Source: Bacteroidales bacterium (GTDB lineage Bacteria; Bacteroidota; Bacteroidia; Bacteroidales; JAQUTK01). Taken from it: 64,000 nt of DNA. Numbering within the stretch: position 1 is the first letter of the stretch; every line of letters starts with the position of its first letter. Shown in pieces: positions 9,142-18,012 of this stretch. The stretch is from assembly GCA_028709785.1 (NCBI GenBank), contig JAQUTK010000002.1:124001-188000 (forward strand), written 5' to 3'. The notes under the pieces were generated by a model. It saw nothing but the letters and a program-made list of their open reading frames with translations, was not told the origin of the DNA and did not search any database. Made by a program: the position numbers and the translations under genes.

Positions 9142-9573
9142 CTATTTAGTTGTTGAACGTTCCACTATAGCTTCTACGGCTAGTCTGTAGGAGTCCATCC
9201 CAAAACCGGCAATACTTCCTACACATGCCGCGGCAATCATAGAGGTGTGCCGGAATGACTCACGGGAGTGAATATTTGAAATATGCACCTCGATCACAGG
9301 TGTTTTAATACCGCGAATCGCATCATGCAATGCAATAGAGGTGTGTGTGTACGCACCAGCATTCATTACAATCCCATCATAAGAGAATCCAACTTCATGA
9401 ATCTTGTTAATCAATTCTCCTTCAATATTTGATTGGAAATAGTCAAACTTGATAGTCGGAAAACGAAGTTTCAGCTTCTCAAGATAGGACTCAAAAGAGG
9501 CATCGCCATAAATCGATTTCTCTCGAATCCCAAGCAGATTGAGGTTCGGACCATTGATAATCTGTATGTTCAT
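9142..9573 (-). CDS. aroQ: Type II 3-dehydroquinate dehydratase
   Basis: Converts 3-dehydroquinate to 3-dehydroshikimate in the shikimate pathway. The 143-residue length, NGPNLNLLGIREKSIYG at the N terminus (catalytic Tyr and Arg), NAGAYTHTS and EVHISNIHSRESFRH are the signatures of the dodecameric AroQ type. The open frame extends 24 codons upstream, but a -7 box at 9591-9598 lies inside that extension, so the start is set at the ATG at 9573. First gene of a four-gene run with the methyltransferase, rbfA and the permease. Confidence 0.95.
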   Translation of the reverse strand: MNIQIINGPNLNLLGIREKSIYGDASFESYLEKLKLRFPTIKFDYFQSNIEGELINKIHEVGFSYDGIVMNAGAYTHTSIALHDAIRGIKTPVIEVHISNIHSRESFRHTSMIAAACVGSIAGFGMDSYRLAVEAIVERSTTK

Positions 9574-9590
9574 ACTTCTATAGTTTTGCA

Positions 9591-9598
9591 CAAAGGTA
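9591..9598 (-). promoter_or_regulatory. -7 box of the aroQ operon
   Basis: Minus-strand TACCTTTG, a perfect TAnnTTTG, 18 bp upstream of the aroQ ATG. No clear -33 partner. Confidence 0.6.
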
Positions 9599-9630
9599 CG
9601 AATAATAATTGAACGAAGGTATAAAAGAAA

Positions 9631-9664
9631 AAAAAGGCTATACATATAGTGTATAGCCTCTTTT
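9631..9664 (-). terminator. Terminator after pgi
   Basis: Stem GGCTATAC/GTATAGCC (9636-9643 with 9651-9658), flanked by T tract and A tract, downstream of pgi on the minus strand. It separates the lysS-gpsA-pgi operon from aroQ. Confidence 0.8.
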
Positions 9665-9677
9665 GATGATGATTTGA

Positions 9678-11018
9678 TTACAAACGAGCCTTGATGGCTT
9701 TGGTCTCTGCTTCGAATCCTGGTTTCTCAAGCAAAGCAAACATGTTCTTTTTGTATGCTTCTACACCCGGTTGGTCAAAAGGATTCACACCGAGGAGATA
9801 ACCGCTGATACCACAACCCTTCTCAAAGAAGTAGATCAACTGACCAATGTAATATTCATTCAGCAAAGGCAACTCGATCTTGATATTGGGCACTCCCCCA
9901 TCCACATGAGCAATTTGAGTTCCGAGTTCAGCCATTTTATTGACCTGATCCACTCTTTTACCCGCCAGGAAGTTTAGTCCGTCCAGATTCTCTTCGTCAG
10001 AAGGGATTTCAACCTTTGTATTCGGTTCTTTCACTGAGATTACAGTTTCAAAGATCGTACGTTCGCCGTCTTGAATCCACTGACCCATGGAGTGCAAATC
10101 GGTTGTGAAGTCAACAGCAGCTGGGAAAATACCCTTGTTTTCTTTTCCTTCACTCTCACCGTAGAGTTGTTTCCACCATTCTGATACATAATGAAGTTTA
10201 GGATGGTAGTTTACCAAAATCTCAATCTTTTTTCCGCTCTTGTATAACTCGTTGCGAGTAGCCGCATATACAGCAGCCGGATTTTCTGCAAAAGGAGTAT
10301 CCAGTCCGCAAACCTCTTCCATCTTAACAGCTCCATTGATCAGCGCTTTGATATCAAAGCCGGCAACAGCGATTGGAAGTAACCCAACAGGTGTTAGTAC
10401 AGAGAAACGACCTCCTACATTATCAGGAATTACATAAGTCTTATATCCTTCCTGCGTAGAAAGTTTGCGTAGTGCACCTTTGGCAGCATCTGTAATTGCG
10501 ACAATGCGGTTTTTCGCTTCTTCTTTTCCAACCTGTTTTTCCAGTTGAGTTTTGAGAAGGCGAAAAGTTAAAGCTGTTTCAGTTGTTGTACCTGATTTGG
10601 AAATATTGATGATACCAAATTGTTTGGTTTTCAAAAAGCTTGTCAGTTCGTACAAATAATCCTCACTGATATTGTTTCCCGCATACAATACGACAGGCGA
10701 TTCGCTTTTCTGAAGCAAAGAGAAGCTGTTAGAGAGTGCGTCGATGATTGCTTTTGCACCCAGATAACTTCCGCCAATACCGGCAACAACGACAACTTCA
10801 CAACGTGAGCGAAGATCTGCCGCAGTCTTCTCGATATCTGCAATATCCTCTTTGGTGATTGAAGAGGGAAGGTGTAACCATCCAAGAAAGTCGCGACCTT
10901 TACCTGTACCGTTTTGGAGCATTTTAGAGGCGTTTATCACATCATTCTCGTATGCATGAACAGATGCTTCAGAGATGAATCCCAGCGTTTTTTGAATGTT
11001 TAAACTAATATTTTCCAT
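9678..11018 (-). CDS. pgi: Glucose-6-phosphate isomerase
   Basis: Interconverts glucose 6-phosphate and fructose 6-phosphate in glycolysis and gluconeogenesis. At 446 residues it is the short bacterial form. Visible signatures are [11 protein letters not shown] (phosphate loop), [12 protein letters not shown], the [11 protein letters not shown] segment with the PGI signature, and [12 protein letters not shown]. Third gene after lysS and gpsA; gaps of 18-21 bp and a shared terminator indicate one transcript. Confidence 0.96.
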   Translation of the reverse strand: MENISLNIQKTLGFISEASVHAYENDVINASKMLQNGTGKGRDFLGWLHLPSSITKEDIADIEKTAADLRSRCEVVVVAGIGGSYLGAKAIIDALSNSFSLLQKSESPVVLYAGNNISEDYLYELTSFLKTKQFGIINISKSGTTTETALTFRLLKTQLEKQVGKEEAKNRIVAITDAAKGALRKLSTQEGYKTYVIPDNVGGRFSVLTPVGLLPIAVAGFDIKALINGAVKMEEVCGLDTPFAENPAAVYAATRNELYKSGKKIEILVNYHPKLHYVSEWWKQLYGESEGKENKGIFPAAVDFTTDLHSMGQWIQDGERTIFETVISVKEPNTKVEIPSDEENLDGLNFLAGKRVDQVNKMAELGTQIAHVDGGVPNIKIELPLLNEYYIGQLIYFFEKGCGISGYLLGVNPFDQPGVEAYKKNMFALLEKPGFEAETKAIKARL

Positions 11019-11036
11019 TGTTTATCGTTTTGTGAA

Positions 11037-12035
11037 TTATCTGAATCGTTCAGATAACAGTTTTATTTCTTTACTTGGAGACATTTTTTCATATAAGATA
11101 TGGTGCATGGTATCAAGTATCGGCATGTCCACCTTATATTTCTCATTAATTTCCTTGATACATTTGGTCCCGTAATAACCTTCAGCTATCATCTCCATTT
11201 CAATTTGTGCAGTCTTGACAGAATACCCTTTGCCAATCATTGTTCCGAAAATCCGGTTTCGGCTAAACATCGAATAAGCTGTCACAAGAAGGTCTCCAAG
11301 ATAAGCAGAATCTTTTATGTTGCGGTTGATAGGGTGTACGGCATTTACAAACCGAAAGATCTCCTGAATCGCATTAGAGATCAATACTGCCTGAAAGTTA
11401 TCTCCGTATTTTAGTCCGTAGCAGATTCCTGCAGCAATGGCATACACATTTTTCAAAACAGAAGCATACTCCATGCCAATCACATCTTCGCTGATAGAGG
11501 TCTTTACAAAATTGCAGTTCAATCTCTTGGAAAAGAGCTTTGCTTTGACCGTATCCTTGCATGAGACCGTGAGGTATGAGAGGCGCTCAAGAGCTATCTC
11601 TTCCGCGTGGCACGGTCCGGCAAGAACAATAATGTTTTCAGAAGGAATACTATAGAATTTTGAAAGATATTCAGAAACAATCATGTTTTCATCCGGGACT
11701 ATTCCTTTTATTGCAGACACGATAATCTTGTTATCCATTTTCGTGCGCACCTTCTTTAAATGCATCTTAAGAAAAGGAGAAGGAACCGCAAAAATAAGCG
11801 TATCAGAATCTTTGATAATCTTATTAATGTTTGAGTAAAAATGAATACGGTCGGTGTCAAACTTAATGCCTGTCAGGTACGCAGGATTATGCTTCAAACG
11901 TATAAAATCGTCGATCCGGTCCTGACGACGCATATACCAATTGATTGAATCATCATTGTTCAACATCATTTTTGCAATAGCGGTAGCCCAACTTCCACCT
12001 CCTATTACAGCTATTCTACCTGGTAGTTTTTCCAT
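11037..12035 (-). CDS. gpsA: Glycerol-3-phosphate dehydrogenase [NAD(P)+]
   Basis: Reduces dihydroxyacetone phosphate to sn-glycerol 3-phosphate, the backbone for phospholipids. The N-terminal Rossmann loop is IAVIGGGSWATAIA, followed by AIKGIVP with the catalytic lysine, LAGPCHAEEIA, and the C-terminal YLGDLLVTAYSMFSRNRIFG block with the substrate Arg-Asn pair. 332 residues, normal for the family. It lies between lysS and pgi, all on the minus strand. Confidence 0.95.
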   Translation of the reverse strand: MEKLPGRIAVIGGGSWATAIAKMMLNNDDSINWYMRRQDRIDDFIRLKHNPAYLTGIKFDTDRIHFYSNINKIIKDSDTLIFAVPSPFLKMHLKKVRTKMDNKIIVSAIKGIVPDENMIVSEYLSKFYSIPSENIIVLAGPCHAEEIALERLSYLTVSCKDTVKAKLFSKRLNCNFVKTSISEDVIGMEYASVLKNVYAIAAGICYGLKYGDNFQAVLISNAIQEIFRFVNAVHPINRNIKDSAYLGDLLVTAYSMFSRNRIFGTMIGKGYSVKTAQIEMEMIAEGYYGTKCIKEINEKYKVDMPILDTMHHILYEKMSPSKEIKLLSERFR

Positions 12036-12056
12036 AAGCGATTGATTGGGTCTTAT

Positions 12057-13787
12057 TTAGTTTCCTGCTTTTTGAATCCATCCATCCACTTCTTCAACCG
12101 AAGGATTCTTTAGTTCGAGCTTATATTTCTTGTTAAGTCCGCAAATTTCCTGATGCAAACGTCCCGGATTAAGATCCTTCAGGTCTTCAACACAGTAAAC
12201 TCCATTTTTCTGAAGTACCTGTACCCACTCTTCGGGAACTCCTAAAGCCGTATATTTGGAAGCGGGATCTTTCTTCTGAACCTTTTCCGGCTTCATTTGA
12301 GGGAAGAAGAGCACTTCCTGAATAGTCGTCTGCCCGGTCATTAACATCACCAGACGATCCATTCCGATACCCATTCCCGATGTAGGAGGCATACCATATT
12401 CCAGAGCGCGTACAAAGTCCATATCAATAAACATGGCTTCGTCATCTCCTTTTTCGCTCAGTCGGAGTTGGTCCTGAAACCGTCCCAATTGATCGATCGG
12501 GTCATTAAGTTCGGAATAGGCATTACAGAGCTCCTTGCCATTGACCATCAGTTCGAAACGTTCGGTTAGTTCCGGATTATTGCGATGTCGTTTGCAAAGC
12601 GGAGACATATCAATCGGATAGTCGGTAATGAATGTCGGCTGGATATAGTTACCTTCGCATTTCTCACCGAAGATCTCGTCAATTAATTTCCCCTTACCCA
12701 TTGTCTCGTCAGCCTCGATACCTAGTTTTTTGCAGACATCACGCAGCTGCATTTCATCCATATCAGTGATGTCGATACCGGTAAAATCCTTAATCGCGTC
12801 GATCATTGTTACCCGTTTGAATGGAGCCTTGAAGCTGATCGTCTGTTCGCCCACTTTCACTTCCGTGGTACCGTTCACATCCAGACAGATTTTTTCCAGC
12901 ATCTTTTCAGTAAAGTCCATCATCCAGTTGTAGTCTTTGTAGGAAACATAAATCTCCATACAAGTAAACTCCGGATTATGTGTGCGGTCCATTCCTTCAT
13001 TACGGAAGTTTTTCGAGAACTCATATACACCTTCAAAACCACCCACGATGAGGCGCTTCAGATAAAGTTCGTCGGCAACCCGCAGATACAACGGAATATC
13101 CAATGCGTTGTGATGGGTGATAAACGGACGCGCAGCAGCACCACCGGGAATAGCCTGAAGAATGGGTGTCTCCACTTCCATATATCCTTCTTTATTGAAG
13201 AACTCTCGCATGGAGCTATATACTTTGTTACGTTTGATGAAGATATCTTTCACCCCGTCATTCACGACTAAATCAACATATCGTTGTCTGTATCGAAGTT
13301 CAGGATCTTCAAAAGCATCGTAAGCGACCCCGTCTTTATATTTGACAATTGGGAGGGGACGGATAGACTTGGATAAAACTGTTAGTTCCTGAGCATGAAT
13401 GCTGATTTCTCCCATTTGGGTACGAAAGACAAATCCTTTGATTCCAACAAAGTCACCGATGTCCAACAGTTTCTTGAATACCGTATTGTACATTTCCTTG
13501 TTTTCATCCGGACATAAATCATCTCTGGATATGTAAATCTGAATGCGACCTCTGGAATCTTGCAATTCCATGAATGAGGCCTTTCCCATAATACGTTTGG
13601 ACATAAGGCGACCGGCAACGGAAACCTGGCGGGACTCTTCGCTTTTTTCAAATAGTTCCTTTATAGTTGTGGAAAAGTCTGTGGTTGCATATTCTGCAGC
13701 CGGATAAGGTTCTATGCCTAATGCGCGCAGCTCATCGAGACTTTTTCTTCGGATAATCTCCTGTTCGCTTAATTCAAGTAAATTCAT
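12057..13787 (-). CDS. lysS: Lysyl-tRNA synthetase (class II) with C-terminal extension
   Basis: Charges tRNA-Lys. It has the N-terminal OB-fold anticodon-binding domain, motif 2 ([15 protein letters not shown]) and motif 3 ([12 protein letters not shown]). At 576 residues it is about 70 longer than E. coli LysS. The extra part after FFPQMKP begins near [13 protein letters not shown] and looks like a small helical, HhH or RNA-polymerase-alpha-CTD-like domain. The open frame runs 10 codons further upstream, but the -7 box at 13815-13822 overlaps that ATG, so MNLLELSEQ at 13787 is chosen. First gene of the lysS-gpsA-pgi run. Confidence 0.96.
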   Translation of the reverse strand: MNLLELSEQEIIRRKSLDELRALGIEPYPAAEYATTDFSTTIKELFEKSEESRQVSVAGRLMSKRIMGKASFMELQDSRGRIQIYISRDDLCPDENKEMYNTVFKKLLDIGDFVGIKGFVFRTQMGEISIHAQELTVLSKSIRPLPIVKYKDGVAYDAFEDPELRYRQRYVDLVVNDGVKDIFIKRNKVYSSMREFFNKEGYMEVETPILQAIPGGAAARPFITHHNALDIPLYLRVADELYLKRLIVGGFEGVYEFSKNFRNEGMDRTHNPEFTCMEIYVSYKDYNWMMDFTEKMLEKICLDVNGTTEVKVGEQTISFKAPFKRVTMIDAIKDFTGIDITDMDEMQLRDVCKKLGIEADETMGKGKLIDEIFGEKCEGNYIQPTFITDYPIDMSPLCKRHRNNPELTERFELMVNGKELCNAYSELNDPIDQLGRFQDQLRLSEKGDDEAMFIDMDFVRALEYGMPPTSGMGIGMDRLVMLMTGQTTIQEVLFFPQMKPEKVQKKDPASKYTALGVPEEWVQVLQKNGVYCVEDLKDLNPGRLHQEICGLNKKYKLELKNPSVEEVDGWIQKAGN

Positions 13788-13814
13788 TTGAATAGTCTGA
13801 TTTGAAATATTATG

Positions 13815-13822
13815 CAAAAGTA
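13815..13822 (-). promoter_or_regulatory. -7 box of the lysS operon
   Basis: Minus-strand TACTTTTG, a perfect TAnnTTTG. It covers the upstream ATG at 13817 and so helps decide the lysS start. Confidence 0.6.
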
Positions 13823-13991
13823 CAAAAGTTCGTACATCCTGCCTCGTTTTTTTATTATAATTAGGTCTTTACGAACAAATATAGCAGTTTTCAACGATTC
13901 GGGAAGAAGAAAAAGAGGCTGATATACCCTTTTGAATTTTTAGTGTCATCAGAGTTTGCATACTGGTAATATCATTTCTTTTCCCTCATAT

Positions 13992-14022
13992 TTTGATTTA
14001 TAGCAAAATAGGATTACTTTTG
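13992..14022 (+). promoter_or_regulatory. Promoter of psd-pssA operon
   Basis: TTTG (13992-13995), a 19-bp spacer, then TACTTTTG (14015-14022), followed by CA. Full match to the Bacteroidetes housekeeping promoter, 26 bp upstream of psd. Confidence 0.85.
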
Positions 14023-14047
14023 CACATCTTATTTTAGAAGAAGCAAA

Positions 14048-14704
14048 ATGAAAATACATAAAGAAGGTACAGAAATTATTCTTGCTGTTGGATTAGGTTT
14101 TTTGGCGATAAATGTACTCTCGTACTTTTACGCTCCCAGAATTTTGTTTTATGTTATCTTATTGCTAACCGCCATACCTTATTGGGTAGTTATAAATTTC
14201 TTCCGTTCTCCCTCCCGTCATTTTCAAGGTGATACAAAGAAAACTGTTGTTTCTTCTGTTGATGGAAAAGTTGTAGTTGTCGAGGAAGTACTTGAGGATG
14301 CTTACTTTCATGACAAGCGGTTGCAGGTTTCAGTTTTTATGACGTTGCTCAACGTTCACGCCAACTGGTTCCCGGTAAATGGTGTAGTGAAGCATGTTTC
14401 GCATCAGGATGGGCGTTTCATGGCCGCATATCTTCCAAAGTCAAGTACGGAAAATGAACGTTCAACGGTAATTATTGAAACGCCGGAAGGTGTTGAAATT
14501 CTGGTTCGTCAGATAGCGGGAGCTATGGCGCGTCGTATTGTAACGTATGCGGAAGAAGGAGATACATGTCATATAGATGATCATCTGGGCTTTATTAAGT
14601 TTGGTTCTCGTGTGGATATTTTTCTTCCTCTGGGTACCGAGGTTTGTGTAAAAGTGGATGAAATTGTGACCGGAAACCAAACTGTTATTGCGAAGCTAAA
14701 ATAA
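14048..14704 (+). CDS. psd: Phosphatidylserine decarboxylase proenzyme
   Basis: Membrane enzyme that decarboxylates phosphatidylserine to phosphatidylethanolamine. The 218-residue form is the short type with two N-terminal membrane segments (about residues 10-28 and 32-50). [11 protein letters not shown] carries the conserved His. Near the C terminus [11 protein letters not shown] contains the Gly-Ser self-cleavage site that yields the pyruvoyl group. It precedes the gene for the preceding pathway step (pssA) by 9 bp, so the two steps are co-transcribed. Confidence 0.94.
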   Translation: MKIHKEGTEIILAVGLGFLAINVLSYFYAPRILFYVILLLTAIPYWVVINFFRSPSRHFQGDTKKTVVSSVDGKVVVVEEVLEDAYFHDKRLQVSVFMTLLNVHANWFPVNGVVKHVSHQDGRFMAAYLPKSSTENERSTVIIETPEGVEILVRQIAGAMARRIVTYAEEGDTCHIDDHLGFIKFGSRVDIFLPLGTEVCVKVDEIVTGNQTVIAKLK

Positions 14705-14713
14705 TTAGAGTTG

Positions 14714-15412
14714 ATGCAAACCATTACCAAGTATATCCCCAATACAATCACCTGCCTGAATCTGTTTTCGGGTTGTGTGGCCTGTGTTATGATCAGTCAG
14801 GGAGAGTTCTTTCTTGCCGGTCTGTGGATTATCTTTGCTTCTGTTTTTGATTTTATGGACGGATTTGTAGCCCGTATGCTTAAAGCGTTCTCCCCGATAG
14901 GCAAAGAGCTGGACTCTTTGGCAGATGTTGTCAGCTTTGGGGTTGCCCCTTCTTTTATGATTTACATGTTGTTAGCGAACTGGATGGCAGGGTTTGAGGG
15001 TGTTTTCGCTCAGTATTTCCCTTATCTGGGTTTTCTTGTAGCTGTTTTCTCCGGCTTGCGTCTTGCAAAATTCAACATTGATGATCGTCAGACTACCTCT
15101 TTTATCGGACTGCCTGTACCTGCCAATGCGCTTTTTTGGTGTGCGTTGATCGTTGGCGCCAGAGAATGGCTTGATAACGTTCCGTACAACTATTTGTGGC
15201 TTTCAATACTGGTGTTCTTCTCTTCCTGGATGTTGGTTTCTGAAGTGCCCATGTTTGCTTTGAAGTTTAAATCCTTTGCGTGGAATCAGAATAAGTTACG
15301 TTATATATTCTTGCTTCTGTCCATAGCGCTTATAGCTCTGGCAGGGGTTCCCGGGATCTCGCTTGCTATTATTCTGTATGTCCTGCTTTCTCTTTTGAAC
15401 AACAGGAAATAA
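14714..15412 (+). CDS. pssA: CDP-diacylglycerol-serine O-phosphatidyltransferase
   Basis: Makes phosphatidylserine from CDP-diacylglycerol and serine. The CDP-alcohol phosphotransferase motif is exact: DG-2-AR-8-G-3-D-3-D, from DGFVAR to ELDSLAD. The protein has about eight hydrophobic helices. The frame is also open from a TTG at 14711, but the ATG at 14714 is the more likely start. It sits between psd and a DUF4834 gene. Confidence 0.94.
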   Translation: MQTITKYIPNTITCLNLFSGCVACVMISQGEFFLAGLWIIFASVFDFMDGFVARMLKAFSPIGKELDSLADVVSFGVAPSFMIYMLLANWMAGFEGVFAQYFPYLGFLVAVFSGLRLAKFNIDDRQTTSFIGLPVPANALFWCALIVGAREWLDNVPYNYLWLSILVFFSSWMLVSEVPMFALKFKSFAWNQNKLRYIFLLLSIALIALAGVPGISLAIILYVLLSLLNNRK

Positions 15413-15434
15413 CTTTCTTTATCTCGATCTTATT

Positions 15435-15674
15435 ATGAAGTACTTATTAATATTTATATTATTTCTGGCTATCCTTTATGCCGGCATCAATGCGTTAATG
15501 GGTGGATTCTTCAGGATGTTGTTTGGTTATGATCCCCGCAAACAACAGCCGCCCAGAAATAATCAACAACAACGTAGAATGGAGAAGGACAAATGGTATG
15601 CGCCTAAGAAAGACAAAAAGAAGGTCATTGATAAGAATGAAGGCGAATATGTTGACTACGAAGAAGTCGATTAA
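15435..15674 (+). CDS. DUF4834 family small membrane protein
   Basis: 79 residues: one N-terminal membrane helix (about 3-30) and a polar tail rich in Gln, Arg and Lys that ends acidic (EGEYVDYEEVD). It fits the DUF4834 family, which commonly follows pssA in Bacteroidales. The position suggests a role near the membrane or lipid synthesis, but no function is known. The stop overlaps the tadA stop on the other strand (TTAA, 15671-15674). Confidence 0.78.
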   Translation: MKYLLIFILFLAILYAGINALMGGFFRMLFGYDPRKQQPPRNNQQQRRMEKDKWYAPKKDKKKVIDKNEGEYVDYEEVD

Positions 15675-16102
15675 CGTTTCCCTTTAAAGAAAGAACTCAT
15701 CAGTTGGCTGCATTCTTTTTCCATTATACCACGGGTTACCTCTGTCTTAGGATGTAGCGGAGAAGGAGAAAAGAGCGAATACCCCCGTTTCTCGTCAGAC
15801 GCTCCATAGACAATTCTGCTTATTTGTGACCACCCTAAAGCTCCTGCACACATAATGCACGGTTCGACGGTTACGTAAATGGTACATCCCGATAAATATT
15901 TAGCACCGAGCATATTCATGGCCGAAGTAATTGCCTGCATCTCGGCATGTGCCGTAACGTCGTTCAAACGTTCAGAGAGGTTGTGTGCCCTTGCAATGAT
16001 CCTGTCTTGAAAAACAACGACGGCTCCCACTGGAACTTCGTCTGACTGAAAAGCTTTTTCGGCTTCTTTCAAAGCCATTTTCATAAAATAATCGTCGTTC
16101 AT
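15671..16102 (-). CDS. tadA: tRNA-specific adenosine deaminase
   Basis: Zinc deaminase that converts A34 to inosine in tRNA-Arg(ACG). The 143-residue protein has HAEMQAI (zinc His and catalytic Glu) and PCIMCAGA (two zinc Cys) in the standard spacing. It ends with the basic FFKGKR typical of TadA. It follows a 76-residue small gene by 3 bp, so the two are co-transcribed. Confidence 0.94.
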   Translation of the reverse strand: MNDDYFMKMALKEAEKAFQSDEVPVGAVVVFQDRIIARAHNLSERLNDVTAHAEMQAITSAMNMLGAKYLSGCTIYVTVEPCIMCAGALGWSQISRIVYGASDEKRGYSLFSPSPLHPKTEVTRGIMEKECSQLMSSFFKGKR

Positions 16103-16105
16103 TTA

Positions 16106-16336
16106 TTATCCTTTCATCTCCCAGGGTTCAAATAATGTGGGGTAATCTTCGTCCAGTTTCTGTAAAACTTGAGAAAGTAAGGTTTCGCGCAGATAATGAG
16201 AACGGTTATCTATTTTGTATTTATTCAGATAGTGGTTCATCGCTTTCAGTTCCTCTGAGTTAAGCAAAAAAGAAACTTTGAATTGGCGTAATCCTGTATT
16301 CTTATGCACGACCTTTGCTTTCTTCATTTCACGCAT
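16106..16336 (-). CDS. Small conserved-looking protein, possibly ribbon-helix-helix
   Basis: 76 residues (73 if translation starts at the second Met, 16327). After a basic N terminus there is a strand-like RQFKVSFLLN followed by two predicted helices (SEELKAMNHYLNKY and SHYLRETLLSQVLQKL). This is the outline of a MetJ/Arc ribbon-helix-helix DNA-binding protein, though I cannot assign a family. A full promoter lies just upstream and tadA begins 3 bp after it, which supports a real gene. Function unknown. Confidence 0.72.
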   Translation of the reverse strand: MREMKKAKVVHKNTGLRQFKVSFLLNSEELKAMNHYLNKYKIDNRSHYLRETLLSQVLQKLDEDYPTLFEPWEMKG

Positions 16337-16372
16337 TTTTTGGACATTGGTATTCGATTACAATTGCTTACA

Positions 16373-16404
16373 CAAAAGTAACTTTTTGTGCTGTCAGTGC
16401 CAAA
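16373..16404 (-). promoter_or_regulatory. Promoter of the small gene-tadA operon
   Basis: Minus-strand TTTG (16401-16404), 20-bp spacer, TACTTTTG (16373-16380). Full Bacteroidetes consensus. Confidence 0.82.
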
Positions 16405-16485
16405 TTTATCTTTTGTTTTTAAACAATTCCCCTTTGAAAGAGTAGATTTATTGCACAAAACATCTCTTTGTGTGTAATATAATCG

Positions 16486-16493
16486 TACCTTTG
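16486..16493 (+). promoter_or_regulatory. -7 box of fabI
   Basis: TACCTTTG, a perfect TAnnTTTG, 23 bp before the fabI ATG. The nearest TTTG is only 15 bp upstream, so the -33 element is unclear. Confidence 0.6.
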
Positions 16494-16516
16494 CGACAAA
16501 TTAAGAACTTTATAGT

Positions 16517-17374
16517 ATGAGTTACAACTTATTGAAAGGGAAAAGAGGAGTCATTTTCGGGGCTTTAAACGAAATGTCTATTGCCTGGAAGGTAGCTGAA
16601 AGAGCCGTTGAAGAGGGTGCGGTTATCACATTGACAAATACACCCATGGCGGTGCGCATGGGAACTATTAATGATTTGGCAGAGAAGTTAAAAACAGAAG
16701 TTATTCCTTGTGATGCAACAAGTGTTGAGGATTTGACAACTGTGTTTGAACGCTCTCAGGAGTTGCTTGGAGGCAAGATTGATTTTGTCCTTCACTCGAT
16801 AGGAATGTCGCCGAATGTTCGCAAGAAACGCACCTATGATGATCTTGATTATGACATGTTGAGTAAGACACTCGACATATCTGCCGTTTCATTTCATAAA
16901 ATGATTCAGTGTGCGAAGAAGCTGGATGCAATCAATGAATATGGCTCAATCGTAGCCTTATCTTATGTAGCATCTCAACGTACATTTTTCGGATATAACG
17001 ATATGGCAGATGCGAAGTCTTTGTTGGAATCTATAGCACGCAGCTTTGGCTATATTTACGGACGTGAAAGAAACGTTCGTATCAATACCGTTTCTCAGTC
17101 TCCGACACAGACGACAGCCGGAAGCGGAGTGAAGGGAATGGATCATCTGATGGACTTTTCCGACAAGATGTCTCCGCTTGGTAATGCTAATGCAGATGAG
17201 TGTGCCGACTATTGTATTACCCTCTTCTCTGATTTAACCAGAAAAGTCACGATGCAGAATCTATTTCATGATGGAGGATTCTCCAGTATGGGTATGAGTT
17301 TGCGTGCTATGAACCAGTACAGCAAAGGAATAGAAGAGTTTATCGATGAAAACGGAAAAATTATTTACGGTTAA
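16517..17374 (+). CDS. fabI: Enoyl-[acyl-carrier-protein] reductase (NADH)
   Basis: Last step of each fatty acid elongation round. It is a short-chain dehydrogenase fold of 285 residues with the FabI cofactor loop (RGVIFGALNEMSIAWKVAE) and the active-site Tyr-x6-Lys in GYNDMADAKSLLE. FabI is the triclosan target. Two further genes, a YrdC-domain gene and a sirtuin, follow at 9 and 20 bp and are probably co-transcribed, although no functional link to lipid synthesis is evident. Confidence 0.95.
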   Translation: MSYNLLKGKRGVIFGALNEMSIAWKVAERAVEEGAVITLTNTPMAVRMGTINDLAEKLKTEVIPCDATSVEDLTTVFERSQELLGGKIDFVLHSIGMSPNVRKKRTYDDLDYDMLSKTLDISAVSFHKMIQCAKKLDAINEYGSIVALSYVASQRTFFGYNDMADAKSLLESIARSFGYIYGRERNVRINTVSQSPTQTTAGSGVKGMDHLMDFSDKMSPLGNANADECADYCITLFSDLTRKVTMQNLFHDGGFSSMGMSLRAMNQYSKGIEEFIDENGKIIYG

Positions 17375-17383
17375 CAGGGCTCC

Positions 17384-17992
17384 ATGTTATTACAGATTTA
17401 TCCGGTCAATCCCAATCCGAAAGAGATTCAAAAAGTAGTTTCTGCGTTACAAGAGGGCGAGTTGGTTATTTACCCGACAGATACTTCTTATGCAATCGGT
17501 TGTGATGCTCTGAATATAAGAGCCGTTGAACGGATATGTAAGCTGAAAGGTGTAAATCCTCAAAAAGCGAACCTTTCCATCATCTGTGCCGACATGAGTA
17601 CCGCCAGTGAATATGCAAAGATAAATGACCGGGCTTTTAAACTTCTGAAAAGAGGATTGCCCGGTCCTTTTACTTTTATTCTACCGGTTAATTCCTCGCT
17701 GCCCAAGCTATATAAGCATCGAAAGACCGTTGGAATCAGAATTCCCGATAGTGCTATTGCGATCGAGATAGTACGTCAGTTGGGCAATCCTTTGCTCACA
17801 ACTTCTGTTCCTGTACTGGAGGAAGAAGTAGAATATAGCACAGACCCGGAATTGATTCATGAGCTTTGGCAAAGAGAAGTTGCCATTGTTGTTGATGGAG
17901 GTATTGGAGATGGATCCTTTTCTACTGTTATTGATTGTTCGGAGGACGAATTTATACTTATCCGTCAGGGGAAGGGTGAGATCGAACTCTGA
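17384..17992 (+). CDS. Sua5/YciO/YrdC-type threonylcarbamoyl-AMP synthase
   Basis: 202-residue YrdC-fold protein without the C-terminal Sua5 domain. The fold makes threonylcarbamoyl-AMP from threonine, bicarbonate and ATP for t6A37 modification of tRNA. Seen in the sequence: PTDTSYAIGCDA, KGVNPQKANLSII (basic nucleotide-binding loop), GPFTFILP and TVGIRIPD. The KxR-S/T-PL motif of strict TsaC is only partly kept, so a YciO-like paralogue is possible. Between fabI and a sirtuin. Confidence 0.85.
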   Translation: MLLQIYPVNPNPKEIQKVVSALQEGELVIYPTDTSYAIGCDALNIRAVERICKLKGVNPQKANLSIICADMSTASEYAKINDRAFKLLKRGLPGPFTFILPVNSSLPKLYKHRKTVGIRIPDSAIAIEIVRQLGNPLLTTSVPVLEEEVEYSTDPELIHELWQREVAIVVDGGIGDGSFSTVIDCSEDEFILIRQGKGEIEL

Positions 17993-18012
17993 AACTCTTT
18001 TATAGTATTGTC

